A DNA stretch of 21,315 nt from Phycisphaerales bacterium (GTDB taxonomy: Bacteria > Planctomycetota > Phycisphaerae > Phycisphaerales > UBA1924): assembly GCA_029212425.1 (NCBI GenBank), contig JARGNC010000008.1, positions 7,437 to 28,751 on the forward strand, in the 5' to 3' direction. The position numbers and the translations under genes are program-made. Positions 14,103-21,315 of the stretch are shown here, one piece after another; position 1 is the stretch's first letter, and each line of letters starts with the position of its first letter. The notes beneath the pieces were generated by a model. The model did no database searches, was not told the DNA's origin, and saw only the letters and a program-made list of their open reading frames with translations.

Positions 14103-15743
14103 ATGCTCCGATTGAATCAAATCAGACTCCCGCTGAACCATGGGCCGGATGCGATCCGCAACGCAGCGATCGCGCGGCTGCGAGTCCAACCGGATCAGTT
14201 GATCTCGTGCACAGTGTTTCGTCGTGCTCATGACGCTCGTAAGAAGCACGCGATCAAGCTGGTGTACACCTTGGATGTGGAGGTTCAGGATGAAGCGAGC
14301 ATCCTCAAAGCATTTGAGGATGATCATGAAGTTCGTGAAACCCCGAATCTTGAGTATCGGCATGTAGCACAGGCTCCGACCGATTTTGGGCCTCGGCCAC
14401 TGGTGATTGGCGCTGGTCCTTCTGGGATTTTCGCTGCACTTATCTTGGCACAGATGGGGTTCAAGCCGATTATTCTTGAACGCGGGAAAGTTGTGCGTGA
14501 ACGCACGAAAGATACCTGGGGGCTTTGGCGGAAGTCGAAACTCAACACGGAATCCAATGTACAATACGGCGAGGGGGGCGCGGGGACATTCTCGGATGGC
14601 AAGCTCTATAGCCAGGTTAAGGACCCTCGATTTCTTGGGAGGAAGGTACTCACAGAGTTTGTCAAAGCGGGTGCTCCGGAAGAAATCCTTACAGAAGCCC
14701 ATCCGCACATCGGAACATTCCGGCTCGTGAAAATGGTTGAGAGCATGAGGGCCACGATTGAATCTCTGGGTGGAGAGTATCGATTCGAAAGCAAGGTTAC
14801 AGATTTTGATATTGAGATAGATGCCGATGGAAACCGGAAGATCCGCGGTGTCCAACTCTCGACAGGCGAGCAGATTGCTTCGGACCATATTATTCTCGCG
14901 ATTGGACATAGCGCCCGAGACACATTTCAAACATTGCACGATCGCGGCGTCTTTATCGAAGCGAAACCGTTTTCTATTGGGTTTAGGATCGAGCATCCTC
15001 AATCGCTCATTGACACCGCACGGTTTGGGAAGAATGCGGGGAATCCAATCTTGGGTGCCGCAGATTACAAACTGGTCTATCACGCGAAGAACGGCCGTGA
15101 TGTCTACAGCTTCTGCATGTGCCCTGGGGGGACTGTCGTTGCTGCAACATCTGAGGAAGGCCGCGTCGTTACCAATGGGATGAGTCAATACTCGCGTGCG
15201 GAGCGGAATGCGAACTCTGGGATCGTGGTTGGCATCACTCCAGAAGTTGATTATCCGGATAGCCCTCTCGCAGGGATTGATTACCAGCGGAAGTGGGAAA
15301 CCGCTGCCTTTCTCGCAGGTGGCGGGACGTATGCGGCTCCAGCGCAGCGTGTTGGCGATTTCCTCGCGGGACGACCAAGCACCTCGCTTGGGAGCGTCAT
15401 CCCATCGTATAAACCTGGGGTCACACCGACCGACTTATCAACATGCCTGCCAAGCTTTGCGATTGATGCGATCAGAGAGTCGCTTCATTCCTTTGGCAAA
15501 AAGATTCGTGGGTATGACATGGATGATGCTGTATTGACAGGAGTAGAAACCAGAACCTCATCTCCGATCCGAATACGGCGCGATCAAACATTTCAGAGTA
15601 TCAACACCTTTGGTTTATACCCAACTGGTGAAGGTGCCGGGTATGCGGGGGGGATTTTGTCAGCGGGGATCGACGGGATCAAAGTCGCTGAGGCGGTCGC
15701 GCTCGACTACCTCACCAAAACCCAAGGCAGCACCGCATGCTGA
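14103..15743 (+). CDS. FAD-dependent dehydrogenase of the COG2509 type
   Basis: The 546-residue flavoprotein matches the uncharacterised COG2509 family in length and motifs. An N-terminal domain (about 1-90; RRAHDARKK, LVYTLDVEV) precedes a dinucleotide-binding fold with VIGAGPSGIFAA (101-112) and ILERG (124-128), which should bind FAD. The stretches YGEGGAGTFSDGKLYS, ILAIGHSARDT and CMCPGGTVV are typical of the family, and YPTGEGAGYAGGILSAGIDG near the C-terminus closes the FAD site. ATG 14103 is chosen because AAGG lies five bases upstream and MLRLNQIRLPL fits the family N-terminus; upstream in-frame starts at 13893 and 14055 would add unrelated residues. The physiological substrate of the family is not known to me. 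The gene is divergent from the sigma-kinase operon across 198 bases and stands alone on its strand. Confidence 0.85.
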   Translation: MLRLNQIRLPLNHGPDAIRNAAIARLRVQPDQLISCTVFRRAHDARKKHAIKLVYTLDVEVQDEASILKAFEDDHEVRETPNLEYRHVAQAPTDFGPRPLVIGAGPSGIFAALILAQMGFKPIILERGKVVRERTKDTWGLWRKSKLNTESNVQYGEGGAGTFSDGKLYSQVKDPRFLGRKVLTEFVKAGAPEEILTEAHPHIGTFRLVKMVESMRATIESLGGEYRFESKVTDFDIEIDADGNRKIRGVQLSTGEQIASDHIILAIGHSARDTFQTLHDRGVFIEAKPFSIGFRIEHPQSLIDTARFGKNAGNPILGAADYKLVYHAKNGRDVYSFCMCPGGTVVAATSEEGRVVTNGMSQYSRAERNANSGIVVGITPEVDYPDSPLAGIDYQRKWETAAFLAGGGTYAAPAQRVGDFLAGRPSTSLGSVIPSYKPGVTPTDLSTCLPSFAIDAIRESLHSFGKKIRGYDMDDAVLTGVETRTSSPIRIRRDQTFQSINTFGLYPTGEGAGYAGGILSAGIDGIKVAEAVALDYLTKTQGSTAC

Positions 15744-16004
15744 TGACTTTCCCGTGTGGATGGAAGTTCACCGAGATAAAAACAAATTAATTCTGAAGAC
15801 TGATCGCTTTCGATTTCTTCGTGGTCGACTACAAACGAGAATCGCCTGTGGTACAAAATGATTGTGATGAACCTTGAAATCTCAGTTTTCTTGTGACCTT
15901 CAATGAAAAATCGACACCTGAAATCGGACTCTCTACTCCTGTTCGATAGACTCGCATGTGGTTGAACGGGTGCTTGATCTAGAAAATGACACTACAATCT
16001 CTCC
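15744..16004. other. Intergenic region before the response-regulator gene, no gene seen
   Basis: These 261 bases hold no open frame with a plausible start and ribosome site. The only candidate signal is the -10 element immediately before the response-regulator ATG. I see no convincing terminator for the flavoprotein gene. Confidence 0.5.
15993..15998 (+). promoter_or_regulatory. Putative -10 element of a leaderless promoter for the response-regulator gene
   Basis: TACAAT ends six bases before ATG 16005, so transcription would begin at or next to the A of the start codon. No Shine-Dalgarno sequence precedes the ATG (the bases are ctctcc). The -35 region is weak, suggesting activator-dependent or low expression. 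Confidence 0.4.
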
Positions 16005-16682
16005 ATGAGGATCTTGATCATTGAAGACAATCCGAAAATGGCTGGCGCGATCCAGAAGGGGCTTGAAAGTCATGGGTATGCTGCGGATGTTTCGAAGTCT
16101 GGCTTTGAGGGCGAGGAACTCGCTGCCGGCGAGATTCCATATGACCTGATTATTCTCGATCTCATGCTGCCTGATCGTGATGGGGTTGATGTCTGCAGAA
16201 ACCTGCGTCGGCGTTGTGTTGAGACTCCTGTGTTGATGCTGACAGCGTTGTCGGGAACTGATGAAAAAGTCGCGGGGCTCGATGCGGGGGCGGATGATTA
16301 TTTGACAAAGCCGTTTGAGTTTGAAGAACTCCTCGCACGCATCCGAGCGTTGCTCCGCCGTGGGGAAGCATCCGAAGGACGGCTGTTGGAGTGTGATGAG
16401 ATTCAACTTGACCTGTATACTCGGATGGCAAAGCGTGGGGATCAGGAGCATGAACTCTCCAACAAGGAATATGCCCTGCTCGAGTATCTGATGCGGAATC
16501 CGAATCGTGTGCTTTCTCGAGCACAGATTGCGGAGAAGGTCTGGGATATGAACTACTCCCCAGGAAGCAATGTGATTGATGTGTATATGTCATCATTGCG
16601 GAAAAAGCTTGATCGTGGATATGACCACGAACTCTTCCACACGATTAAAGGGGCTGGATACCGCTTCGGTGTGATGGACTGA
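16005..16682 (+). CDS. OmpR/PhoB-family response regulator
   Basis: The 225-residue protein has a receiver domain (about 1-115) and a winged-helix DNA-binding domain (about 125-225). Asp52 in LDLMLPD is the phosphorylation site, with acidic Glu7/Asp8, Thr80 and Lys102 (TKPF) completing the receiver active site. The effector domain shows LSNKEYALLEYLMRNPNRVLSR, then the recognition helix VIDVYMSSLRKKLD and the wing IKGAGYRF. It resembles CusR/CopR-type regulators in overall form, which does not fix the signal. The histidine-kinase gene starts two bases after its stop, so the two form one operon. The downstream membrane-protein genes are its most likely nearby targets. Confidence 0.93.
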   Translation: MRILIIEDNPKMAGAIQKGLESHGYAADVSKSGFEGEELAAGEIPYDLIILDLMLPDRDGVDVCRNLRRRCVETPVLMLTALSGTDEKVAGLDAGADDYLTKPFEFEELLARIRALLRRGEASEGRLLECDEIQLDLYTRMAKRGDQEHELSNKEYALLEYLMRNPNRVLSRAQIAEKVWDMNYSPGSNVIDVYMSSLRKKLDRGYDHELFHTIKGAGYRFGVMD

Positions 16683-16684
16683 TT

Positions 16685-18175
16685 GTGCATCGCCTCTTGG
16701 ACCCCAATCAGTCTTCGATGTTTCGGCTCTCGCTTCGCGTGCAGCTCTCATTGTGGGTGGTGCTGATCTTCACGCTCATTCAATGGGTGAGCACCGTAAT
16801 CGCTTGGGTGTTTTTGAGCGGTTCGATATACAGCTCATTTGACGATTTCTTTCTACGCCATTCTGTAGGTGTCGCGGCACAAATTCAGCGCGAGCTTCCA
16901 CACATTTCTCGAGCTGAGTTGCAATCGATCGAGTCAGAGCAACTGACCCAGGTTCGGTTCCATTCATTCCATATCGATGTGTTCGATTTGACAGGCGGCC
17001 GACTTGTTGATCCGGGAAGCGAGATGGCGCAACTGGTCCTTTCGGAGATTGATAGAGCGATCGACACCTCTGGACCGGTTTTGCTTCAAAGCGTTTACTG
17101 GGCAAGTCCTCCCACTGGATTCGATGAAGCGAACATGATCGTTGTGATCCAACGCGTAGTAGGGAGTGACGGAAAGGCATACATACTTTTGCAAGCAACC
17201 GACAATGAGTATGCTCAGAACCGAGTATTGCAGATGGGGCAGACGCTGCTGGTTACATCCCTCTCTGCACCGTTTCTTGCGCTGATCGCGGGATGGTTTA
17301 TATCCGGGATCGCTGTCGCACCACTGACGAAAGTGCAGGAACTTGTTGCGGGCTTGAAACCCGAGTCTCTGGATGAACCACTCAAGATTGAGGAGAACAG
17401 TACAGAGGTTCAGGACCTGGTGTTGCAGTTGGATGAATCGAGAGCCCAGATCCGTAGTGCCTTTGAATCGCAAGCCAGGTTCATATCCAATGTCTCTCAC
17501 GAGTTAAAGACGCCGATCGCGATTATGCAAATTGAATCAGAAACACTCCAGATTGATGACAGTTCAGAAGAAGTCAAGGAGTTTGTGCAATCTGTCCGCG
17601 ATGAGATGACCCGGCTTGGACGCATGATCGAAAGCTTCTTAACCTTGACACGAATCGAAGATGGATTTGGCAAAGTCGGCGGCACCTTGACTGCGTTTAA
17701 TGATCTAGTCATGGACTCGCTCGACCATTGTATTGCAATGGCTCATCAGAACGCGATCGAGTTGGATCCAGTCCTGTTCGACACAGATGAGACAATCTCG
17801 TTGGGCGTTCGAGGCGACTCCGATCTACTCATCACCATGCTCAACAACCTGATTCGGAATGCGATCCGATACACCCCCACTGCTGGGACAGTTCATATTA
17901 AGCTCGAGCAAATGAACGACCAAGTCCTCATCTATGTTCAAGATGAAGGACCTGGAATCCCCGATGACCGGATCGATTCTGTCTTTGATCGCTTCGCGCG
18001 AGTCGAGGATTCAAGTCGATCGGGGCGTGGCCACGGACTTGGCTTGGCGATCGCTAAGGGGATCGCGGAACTTCATGGCGGCTCGATCTATGTAAAGAAT
18101 AACCCATCCCAAGGGTGTACTTTCACTGTTGAATTGCCCTGGAAATCAACGGATCATTCAGCGAACCAAGATTGA
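16685..18175 (+). CDS. Membrane sensor histidine kinase
   Basis: The 496-residue kinase has a first membrane helix at about 20-46, a periplasmic sensor segment of about 140 residues, a second helix at about 186-212, a HAMP linker, a dimerisation domain with His272 in NVSHELKTPIA as the phosphorylated residue, and an ATPase domain. The N box is NNLIRNAIRYTP (Asn392), and G boxes are DEGPGIP (Asp420 region) and GRGHGLGLAIAKG. Every catalytic motif is intact. GTG 16685 has GGA six bases upstream and follows the regulator stop by two bases; an in-frame ATG at 16718 is the alternative. The periplasmic segment has no cysteine or histidine cluster, so metal sensing is not evident. It should phosphorylate the adjacent response regulator. 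Confidence 0.92.
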   Translation: MHRLLDPNQSSMFRLSLRVQLSLWVVLIFTLIQWVSTVIAWVFLSGSIYSSFDDFFLRHSVGVAAQIQRELPHISRAELQSIESEQLTQVRFHSFHIDVFDLTGGRLVDPGSEMAQLVLSEIDRAIDTSGPVLLQSVYWASPPTGFDEANMIVVIQRVVGSDGKAYILLQATDNEYAQNRVLQMGQTLLVTSLSAPFLALIAGWFISGIAVAPLTKVQELVAGLKPESLDEPLKIEENSTEVQDLVLQLDESRAQIRSAFESQARFISNVSHELKTPIAIMQIESETLQIDDSSEEVKEFVQSVRDEMTRLGRMIESFLTLTRIEDGFGKVGGTLTAFNDLVMDSLDHCIAMAHQNAIELDPVLFDTDETISLGVRGDSDLLITMLNNLIRNAIRYTPTAGTVHIKLEQMNDQVLIYVQDEGPGIPDDRIDSVFDRFARVEDSSRSGRGHGLGLAIAKGIAELHGGSIYVKNNPSQGCTFTVELPWKSTDHSANQD

Positions 18176-18269
18176 ACAAACCAACTCTCAGCCACTCCGT
18201 TTGTGTAGTTTTTAAAGATAAATAATTTTTCATCGTGGATTTAATCTGGTTTCATTCCGATCGCCAATA

Positions 18270-18566
18270 GTGATTTTAATGCGATTTCGTCCACTTCGTT
18301 CAGCTCAAACTAGGGCAGTGCTGTCTGCTATCTGTGCTATTACATTGCTCAGTGGGTTCGCTGTCTTTACGGCTCAAGGTCGATCGAACTGGGACATCGT
18401 GAGTGTACTCTTTGTCATCGGGAGTGGGATCGCGTTGCTCATCATGCTACAGGCGATATCTGCCATGGCTCAAAGAACTATGACCGGTGGATATCGAGAC
18501 TCATCAAAGAATGAGAACCATCAAACATCTGAGTCATCAAACACAGATTCTGATTCTTCAGAATAA
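18270..18566 (+). CDS. Small two-helix membrane protein of unknown function
   Basis: This 98-residue protein (GTG 18270; ATG 18279 is an equally good start) has two hydrophobic helices, at about 16-36 and 43-64, separated by a short polar turn. A hydrophilic C-terminal tail rich in Ser, Asn, Asp and Glu follows. The N-terminus is Arg-rich, suggesting that both ends are cytosolic. I do not recognise the family. No Shine-Dalgarno sequence is visible before either start. The gene follows the two-component system by 94 bases and precedes the exported PRC-barrel protein, so a membrane stress role is possible but inferred from context only. Confidence 0.6.
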   Translation: MILMRFRPLRSAQTRAVLSAICAITLLSGFAVFTAQGRSNWDIVSVLFVIGSGIALLIMLQAISAMAQRTMTGGYRDSSKNENHQTSESSNTDSDSSE

Positions 18567-18736
18567 ATACTGCCGGTGCGATCCGAAACAAATTTGAATC
18601 TCAACGAAGAATGAACGCAATTTCATACTGCGATCATCATGGGTTCAGATGCACACCCCAATATACCTACATGCGAACGGGACAGGGCCTAACCGAGTCG
18701 CGGAAACAAATACACGGCCCATCGAAAGGTAGAGCA

Positions 18737-20314
18737 ATGAATACCGAGATCAAAACTATACGAAACCGTCCTTTGAATAATCCGATCACCGTCATCGGGG
18801 CAACGTTGGCGCTCACACTCAGTGCTGGGTCCGCGTTGGCACTCAATGCTGGTCCTGACCATAAGAAGGCTCAAAGTGAACGAATGCACTCTGAGCACAA
18901 CAGCGATACTTGGCTGACCCTCATCCGATCTGACCAGGCACTGGGAGCTCCTGTGATTGGTCTTCATGATGAAGAGATCGGGTCGATTGATGATCTGATT
19001 ATCGATCGCGGGACTGGCAGGGTTGCATTCGCGGTCATTGGCTATGGTGGCATCTTGGATATTGGCGAGAATCTGTTCGCAGCCCAGTACGGGAAGCTGG
19101 ATTACTCACCAACGGATGAGCAGTTCAGTATCCGCATGACGAAAGAGCAAGCTGAGCGTCAAATAGAGTTTCTCCCTGAAAATTGGGATGATCTCAGCAA
19201 CTCATCATGGATGGACGAGATCACAGGAATTGTGGATGGCTGGGATCTTGATGGATACGGGGACCAAGACCTTGCCTCTTCCAACACTATGGAGCTCAAG
19301 GGGACCGTTAAAGAAATCAAGCGCCATGAGCGTGGAAACAGCGAAGATGTGATTGTCTGCTTTGACGATGAGGATGGGAAGTCACGCGAAGTCGTGCTTG
19401 GTCCATCATGGTACATCATGGGTATGGAAAATACTCCAGCCGTCGATGAACGCGTGGAGCTGGTCGCCGCGGAACACAATGATCGCTTGATCGCAACAGA
19501 AGCGCGTATCTCAGGACAGGAGATCAAACTCCGTGACCAGGAAGGACGAGTGTACTGGAACTCGACCAAGCACCAATCACCAAGGTATGTCCTGCTTTCT
19601 GAACTTGTTGGTCAAAATGTAGAGATCGGCGGATCCACAAGTGGCGAAATCCAGAACACCGTTTTGGAAACCACATCGGGCCGTGTGGCATTCTTCGGAT
19701 TCGATCCGAATGACAACTTCCTCGGACTGGGTGATGAAGTTCGCTTGGTCCCATGGTCAGCGATGAATATCGCTGCTGACATGACTGTGTGGAGCGAATC
19801 GAGCGAAGATGAGCTTGGGAACGCGGAGTTGATGCCTGAGGATCTGAGCACAATGCGAACTGTCAAGTCTATTGAGAATGCATACCACCGATTCGGTATG
19901 TCGGTCCCAAGTTTCAACAGCGATTCGAGCGAAAATTATCGTACACGCTTGAAAACTGAGCAGTCCGGCAATGCATGGAGCAAGGATTCATCACTTGTTG
20001 AAGACTTTGCAAACGGAAAATCAGTTCGACTGAGTGGTGAGTTCCTCAGCATGGGAACCACAACACTCCGGAATGGATCGATTACCGCATCAGCGATGTG
20101 GCTGAAGACCTCTGAAGGCAAGCAACAGGTCATCCTCGGCCCCAACTGGTTTGTTGATCGCCAGGGTCTTGAACTCAACAAGGGTGATCGCGTGACTGTC
20201 CAAGGAAGGACCACGACCATCGACGGTGAGCGTTACACCGCTGCATGGAATGTGAACCATGACACCAACACATGGGCACTGTGGAATAACAAGACGCCGG
20301 CGTGGGTAGATTAA
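18737..20314 (+). CDS. Exported protein with duplicated PRC-barrel and OB-like domains
   Basis: The 525-residue protein starts at ATG 18737, with AAGG seven bases upstream. A signal peptide (about 1-35) has a basic start, a hydrophobic core and a likely cleavage after SALA. A PRC-barrel domain (about 60-145; IGLHDEEIGSIDDLIIDRGTGRVAFAVI) is followed by an OB-like beta domain (about 185-275) with VVLGPSWY. A second PRC-barrel (about 284-370; GEIQNTVLETTSGRVAFFGF) is followed by a second OB-like domain (about 428-515) with VILGPNWF and GDRVTVQG. The repeated order suggests an internal duplication. PRC-barrels are adaptor domains in RNA processing, photosynthetic and stress proteins; OB-like folds bind ligands or polymers. 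The role of this exported form is unknown to me. The C-terminus is Trp-rich. It lies in a run of membrane and exported proteins after the two-component system. Confidence 0.78.
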   Translation: MNTEIKTIRNRPLNNPITVIGATLALTLSAGSALALNAGPDHKKAQSERMHSEHNSDTWLTLIRSDQALGAPVIGLHDEEIGSIDDLIIDRGTGRVAFAVIGYGGILDIGENLFAAQYGKLDYSPTDEQFSIRMTKEQAERQIEFLPENWDDLSNSSWMDEITGIVDGWDLDGYGDQDLASSNTMELKGTVKEIKRHERGNSEDVIVCFDDEDGKSREVVLGPSWYIMGMENTPAVDERVELVAAEHNDRLIATEARISGQEIKLRDQEGRVYWNSTKHQSPRYVLLSELVGQNVEIGGSTSGEIQNTVLETTSGRVAFFGFDPNDNFLGLGDEVRLVPWSAMNIAADMTVWSESSEDELGNAELMPEDLSTMRTVKSIENAYHRFGMSVPSFNSDSSENYRTRLKTEQSGNAWSKDSSLVEDFANGKSVRLSGEFLSMGTTTLRNGSITASAMWLKTSEGKQQVILGPNWFVDRQGLELNKGDRVTVQGRTTTIDGERYTAAWNVNHDTNTWALWNNKTPAWVD

Positions 20315-20324
20315 CGCCGATTGT

Positions 20325-20347
20325 ATGTGTGACCACAGCACACACAT
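20325..20347. repeat. Inverted repeat after the PRC-barrel gene
   Basis: ATGTGTG (20325-20331) and CACACAT (20341-20347) form a 7-bp stem with a nine-base loop, starting 11 bases after the stop codon. A second hairpin follows immediately, so the pair may stabilise or end the upstream transcript. Confidence 0.45.
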
Positions 20348-20350
20348 GAA

Positions 20351-20378
20351 CCCATCGAGTGCGAGAGTGCTCGGTGGG
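20351..20378 (+). terminator. Hairpin, possible weak terminator after the PRC-barrel gene
   Basis: CCCATCGAG (20351-20359) pairs with CTCGGTGGG (20370-20378) in a 9-bp stem with one G-T wobble and a ten-base loop. Only a short GATTTC follows, so termination would be weak; mRNA 3'-end protection is an alternative. Confidence 0.45.
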
Positions 20379-20439
20379 GATTTCAAACTTACTTGTACAT
20401 CTTGAACCTATGGGAACCACTTCGTGAAAGGAATCACCC

Positions 20440-20847
20440 ATGAAAAACGAACTTCAAAATGCAACAAAATCGCATGCTCCGTTTTCATCTGAACGCAGCA
20501 AGGAAATCAATAACGAGATTGAACGGCTCAAAGCTGAGGATATGGAGACGCGCATCCGCGAACGGTCTCCGGATGGTCGACCGGCACACCCGAATGAGCG
20601 TGCAAAGGAGATTTTGATACTTGGCGCAGGGTCCATCTTTGCTGTGCTCGCGGTCAGTGCCGCGACGTATGCACTTTGGGGGTTGGATGAAGCACTCCTG
20701 GTCTTAGGCCTTGGTGTTGCGTTGGCTATCGCTGGGAATCCAGTCATCTGGGCAATGTTCTTCCGAAGCAAGGAGCGTGAACGGCTCAACCATGATCGTG
20801 AGGATCATGTGCCGCTCCACTCGAATCACAATTCACGCACACACTGA
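20440..20847 (+). CDS. Small two-helix membrane protein of unknown function
   Basis: The 135-residue protein has a charged N-terminal half (about 1-60) rich in Glu, Arg and Lys, likely partly coiled. Two adjacent hydrophobic helices follow at about 64-84 and 86-108, then a basic stretch (FRSKERERL) and a His-rich tail. The ATG has a strong AAAGGA seven bases upstream. The layout suggests a cytosolic head on a membrane hairpin. I do not recognise the family. It sits between the PRC-barrel gene and a DUF883 gene, and its ribosome site (TGAAAGGAA) resembles that of the DUF883 gene, hinting at similar expression of the two. Confidence 0.7.
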   Translation: MKNELQNATKSHAPFSSERSKEINNEIERLKAEDMETRIRERSPDGRPAHPNERAKEILILGAGSIFAVLAVSAATYALWGLDEALLVLGLGVALAIAGNPVIWAMFFRSKERERLNHDREDHVPLHSNHNSRTH

Positions 20848-20859
20848 GTGTGCATTTTA
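20837..20859 (+). terminator. Small terminator-like hairpin overlapping a stop codon
   Basis: GCACAC (20837-20842) and GTGTGC (20848-20853) form a 6-bp stem, and the loop ACTGA contains the stop codon (20845-20847) of the 135-residue protein. ATTTTA follows. The stem is short, so termination may be partial. Confidence 0.4.
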
Positions 20860-20893
20860 TCTCACCACTCACATGAACTGAAAGGAAACCACA

Positions 20894-21235
20894 ATGCAGA
20901 ACGCATCTACCACTATTCCTACATCGAAAAAGAATGAATCCAGAGAAACCCAATCAGGGTTGTCCGAACTCAAGAACGACGCGAATGCTGTTCGCGACGA
21001 CTTGAATGTATTGAAAGAGGACGCGAGTCAGCTTACGAGCCATGCGACTCAGCAAGCGATTGAAGCGGTCAAGACCGGAGCGGAATCCGCAGGCGAAATG
21101 GCGAAATCCTTCGGAGAGAATGCGAAGAAGTGTCATGAATCGGTCTGTGCACAAGTCGCTGAGCGCCCTACTACCGCAGTGATCCTTGCACTGAGCGCTG
21201 GGGTCATCGCTGGTCGGCTATTGGCAAGGAAGTAA
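20894..21235 (+). CDS. ElaB/YqjD-like DUF883 membrane-anchored protein
   Basis: The 113-residue protein has a long, charged helical region (about 18-80; LKNDANAVRDDLNVLKEDASQL) that should form a coiled coil. A single C-terminal membrane helix follows (about 91-110), introduced by RPTTAVILALSAGVIAGRLLARK-like residues. This is the layout of the ElaB/YqjD/YgaM (DUF883) family, C-tail-anchored inner-membrane proteins induced in stationary phase and, in E. coli, reported to associate with ribosomes. The ATG has AAAGGA seven bases upstream. The next gene begins three bases after the stop and looks like a YqjE relative, repeating the E. coli yqjD-yqjE order. Family assignment is by architecture and the C-terminal motif. 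Confidence 0.75.
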   Translation: MQNASTTIPTSKKNESRETQSGLSELKNDANAVRDDLNVLKEDASQLTSHATQQAIEAVKTGAESAGEMAKSFGENAKKCHESVCAQVAERPTTAVILALSAGVIAGRLLARK

Positions 21236-21238
21236 TCC

Positions 21239-21315
21239 ATGTTCCTTTGGAGAGCAAAAGAGATACTCGAAGGCGGCTCTGAGTTTGTCCGCGCCGAGGC
21301 GGAGTTGATGAGCAA
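21239..21315 (+). CDS. Start of a possible YqjE/DUF1469 (holin-superfamily) membrane protein, truncated by the window edge
   Basis: An ATG three bases after the DUF883 stop opens a frame that runs off the window after 25 codons (MFLWRAKEILEGG, then FVRAEAELMS). AAGGA lies eight bases upstream. The amphipathic start with R-A-E-A-E-L fits the N-terminus of DUF1469/YqjE-like proteins, which typically follow DUF883 genes. Too little is visible to be sure of the family; the existence of the gene is well supported by the ribosome site and close spacing. Confidence 0.5.
   Translation, partial: MFLWRAKEILEGGSEFVRAEAELMS

Noticed and set aside
14085..15188. A 367-codon open frame on the minus strand inside the flavoprotein gene
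   Set aside because: It lies fully antisense to a well-conserved flavoprotein, its translation shows no family motif, and it is best explained as a reading-frame shadow.
18611..18736. An upstream ATG extending the PRC-barrel protein by 42 residues
   Set aside because: The extension would place the signal peptide internally; ATG 18737 has a good AAGG site and puts the signal peptide at the N-terminus.
21239..21315. Prophage holin at the right edge
   Set aside because: The possible holin-superfamily start follows a DUF883 gene, as in chromosomal yqjD-yqjE, and no phage genes are present.

Overview
The window looks like chromosomal DNA of a planctomycete, perhaps from the Phycisphaerae. The clues are an ECF-type sigma factor overlapping a membrane-anchored Ser/Thr kinase with TPR-like repeats, a second TPR protein at the left edge, moderate GC content, mixed use of Shine-Dalgarno and apparently leaderless starts, and many GTG/TTG starts. 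This placement rests on gene content only. I see no insertion sequence, CRISPR array, tRNA or rRNA, and codon use looks uniform, so I see no sign of a recently acquired island.

Region 1 (1-6823) is the most interesting. After the tail of a TPR protein comes a PcaF-like 3-oxoadipyl-CoA thiolase on the + strand. Convergent with it is a tightly coupled four-gene minus-strand operon: a KamA-family radical SAM aminomutase, PcaI-like and PcaJ-like CoA-transferase subunits, and a class III aminotransferase that resembles beta-amino-acid aminotransferases more than true HemL. A divergent RpiR-family regulator faces this operon across about 100 bp that carries two TTGTAATA boxes. Together the enzymes could move an amino group from C2 to C3, remove it to give a 3-oxoacid, activate that with CoA and cleave it to acetyl-CoA plus a shorter acyl-CoA. 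The Pca-like subunits point to 3-oxoadipate as the intermediate. The aminomutase seems to lack the two aspartates that hold the lysine side chain, so 2-aminoadipate is a better guess than lysine. This is inference, but it is my leading candidate for an undescribed pathway.

Region 2 (6843-10664) is a minus-strand oxidative pentose phosphate operon, gnd-zwf-pgl. The 6-phosphogluconate dehydrogenase has lost the usual NADP-phosphate-binding Arg and may prefer NAD. A clear terminator separates this operon from the kinase gene upstream.

Region 3 (10960-13904) is the sigma factor-kinase pair, overlapping by one base and driven by an extended -10 promoter. Divergent from it is a COG2509-type FAD-dependent dehydrogenase (14103-15743).

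Region 4 (16005-21315) starts with an OmpR-type response regulator and its membrane histidine kinase. A series of membrane or exported proteins follows: a 98-residue two-helix protein, an exported protein with a duplicated PRC-barrel plus OB-like unit, a 135-residue two-helix protein, an ElaB/YqjD-type DUF883 protein and the first codons of a possible YqjE/DUF1469 protein. This resembles an envelope or general stress set that the adjacent two-component system may control.
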